Shown one piece after another: positions 6,461-7,759 of a DNA stretch of 7,759 nucleotides. The position numbers and the translations under genes are program-made. The notes under the pieces are model-generated. The model was not told the origin of the DNA. It saw only the letters and a list, made by a program, of their open reading frames with translations, and ran no database searches. The first letter of the stretch is position 1. The number at the start of each line of letters is the position of its first letter. Source of the stretch: Flavobacteriales bacterium (GTDB taxonomy: Bacteria; Bacteroidota; Bacteroidia; UBA10329); the NCBI GenBank assembly GCA_003456455.1, contig DMRV01000149.1, positions 1 through 7,759 of the forward strand. The letters are read 5' to 3'.

Positions 6461-6477
6461 TAAAATCATCCTTATTG

Positions 6478-6536
6478 ACTACGTAGTTGATGAAAATAAG
6501 TGCATTATTTGCTGATATGTATTATTTAAATTTCCC
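6478..6536 (+). promoter_or_regulatory. Probable promoter region of the surface protein gene
   Basis: This AT-rich stretch, 100-160 bp before the ATG, contains a perfect 10-bp palindrome ACTACGTAGT (6478-6487), an inverted repeat AAATAA/TTATTT with a 5-base centre (6494-6510), and TAAATTTC (about 6527-6534), which matches the Bacteroidota -7 element TAnnTTTG in all but the last base. A TTTG lies 15 bases upstream of it, closer than the usual spacing of about 19, so the assignment is tentative. Confidence 0.35.
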
Positions 6537-6638
6537 TCAACAAAGAGTTAGCCTTTCTTATTTCTTTTTCACACAAGACCTACTGCAGAAAAATGAACTA
6601 CCAAACCCGTTTCTTAAACCCATAAATATCCCACAAAC

Positions 6639-7759
6639 ATGAAATCATTATTATCAAGCTATTTTCTGTTTGCCTGCCTTTGTGCAAATGCCCAAACCGA
6701 CCTCGTATCCGTTGGTGCAGAAGGCACCGGTACAGGAGGCACAATGAGCTTCAGTATTGGCCAAGTATTCTACACTGAAGCCAGCGGCTCGGGCAAAAGC
6801 AGTAGCCAAGGTGTGCAGCAGGGCGAAGATTACGGTCTTATGTGGGTTGGAACGACATCAACCAATTGGTCTGTGGGTAGTAACTGGAGCAAAGGCGTAG
6901 TGCCATCTATTTCAGATAGCGTTATTATTACGGCATACCCAAGCAATCAGCCGCATATTACTGCTGATGTTTCTTCTCCGATGGAGATTGGCAACATCAA
7001 CGTGCGGGATGGCGCAGTTCTAACCGTTGATGCAGGGAAGGCATTGACCGTGGTTGAGCAATTGTACAATGACGGGGCAATGCTTGTGAAAGCAGACGCG
7101 AACAGCATTGGCTCACTTATCACCGAAGGGTCGATAACGGGAGCAGGAACCTTTGCAATGGAGCAGTACCTGGAGGGTTCTGGCGGAGCAACACCCAATG
7201 GTCTGTTCTTCTATGTAGGCAGTCCAGTTGCTAATGCACAAGCGTCAACTTTCAATATCGCAGGCGGAAATAAGCTTTGGAGTGCAGATGAGACCACAAC
7301 CAGTTATCCGCAGATAAACAATGGCGCAACTGTTCTTAACCCAATGACAGGCTACGTGGCCAGAACGGGTGCAAATGGAGCGGTAACCTACAGCGGCAGC
7401 ACATACAATACAGGAACTTTCAGCGAAACCAACATCACCAGAACAGGCACCACCGACAACGACCGTGGCTACAACCTGCTCAGTAACCCATATCCGAGTA
7501 CGGTAAGTTGGGATAATGCAAGTAAGACCAACATCGGTACTACCCTTTGGTACAGAACCCACCAAGGCACAACCATGCTATACGATACCTACAATGCCAC
7601 CAACTTTCTGGGAACCAACAATAACGGCAATGGAGCGGTGAATGGGGACATTCCACCCACACAGGCATTCTGGGTGCGGGTAGAAAATGATGGCGAGACA
7701 GGCTCGCTCAGCTTTACAGATGCCATGCGCAGCCACAATGGCTGGAGCAGCATCTACAA
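6639..7759 (+). CDS. Secreted surface protein, probable type IX secretion client (3' end beyond the window)
   Basis: 373 codons are visible, open at the window end. Residues 1-19 form a signal peptide ending in ANAQ, typical of Bacteroidota. Residues 24-60 (GAEGTGTGGTMSFSIGQVFY, then SQGVQQ) match a segment seen at the start of many type IX secretion clients. Next comes WVGTTSTNWSVGSNW (69-83), then a beta-solenoid-like stretch with GAVLTVDAGKALTV (125-138) and LITEGSITGAGTF (160-172). From about 278, GYNLLSNPYPSTVSW and IPPTQAFWVRV (338-348) follow the usual 'NPYP...QAF' layout. Such proteins are normally long and end in a C-terminal sorting domain, not visible here. They are exported to the surface as adhesins or structural proteins; the ligand is unknown. 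LFAC (10-13) is a poor lipobox, so lipoprotein processing is less likely. The gene runs opposite to the five-gene cluster. No Shine-Dalgarno is seen before the ATG. Confidence 0.88.
   Translation, partial: MKSLLSSYFLFACLCANAQTDLVSVGAEGTGTGGTMSFSIGQVFYTEASGSGKSSSQGVQQGEDYGLMWVGTTSTNWSVGSNWSKGVVPSISDSVIITAYPSNQPHITADVSSPMEIGNINVRDGAVLTVDAGKALTVVEQLYNDGAMLVKADANSIGSLITEGSITGAGTFAMEQYLEGSGGATPNGLFFYVGSPVANAQASTFNIAGGNKLWSADETTTSYPQINNGATVLNPMTGYVARTGANGAVTYSGSTYNTGTFSETNITRTGTTDNDRGYNLLSNPYPSTVSWDNASKTNIGTTLWYRTHQGTTMLYDTYNATNFLGTNNNGNGAVNGDIPPTQAFWVRVENDGETGSLSFTDAMRSHNGWSSIY

Noticed and set aside
6593..6625. Ten-codon reading frame just upstream of the surface protein start (possible leader peptide)
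   Set aside because: It has no ribosome binding site, no run of regulatory codons and no attenuator hairpin after it; its length is expected by chance.
6947..7565. Two minus-strand open frames within the surface protein gene
   Set aside because: They are antisense shadows; the plus-strand frame has a signal peptide and recognisable family segments throughout.

Overview
The window looks like chromosomal DNA of a Bacteroidota species (Flavobacteriia/Cytophagia type). The clues are a large secreted surface protein with the N-terminal and repeat style of type IX secretion clients, signal peptides ending in NAQ, start codons without a clear Shine-Dalgarno sequence, and intergenic DNA full of palindromic repeats. 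No tRNA, rRNA, CRISPR array, integrase, transposase or recognisable defence system is visible.

Positions 1-5426 hold five genes, all on the minus strand. In transcription order they are: a long PLP-dependent enzyme of the Cys/Met metabolism family (5426-3549), an alpha/beta hydrolase (3466-2702), a complete ABC half-exporter (2563-821), a DMP19/DUF4375-like acidic protein (801-328), and a DUF1304 small membrane protein (328 to beyond position 1). The last three are tightly packed: the gap between the ABC and DMP19-like genes is 19 bp, and the DMP19-like and DUF1304 genes share one base in a TAATG stop/start. They probably form an operon. The first two genes are separated by gaps of 82 and 138 bp and may or may not share the transcript. 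The DUF1304 gene is broken by a single extra base at about 207-208.

Positions 5427-6638 (1.2 kb) separate this leftward cluster from the rightward gene and hold no credible gene. Instead they are dense in non-coding structure: an inverted repeat close to the PLP gene start; a degenerate tandem array of nine 21-bp units (5518-5706); two long imperfect palindromes of REP type (5806-5881 and 6032-6115); a strong rho-independent terminator with no gene in front of it (6219-6246); a perfect 9-bp hairpin (6307-6329); a run of eight Gs (6453-6460); and small palindromes in the probable promoter region of the last gene.

Positions 6639-7759 hold the start of a large exported surface protein on the plus strand, cut by the window edge. 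The 21-bp array and the orphan terminator are the observations I would look at first. I see no convincing new multi-gene system.
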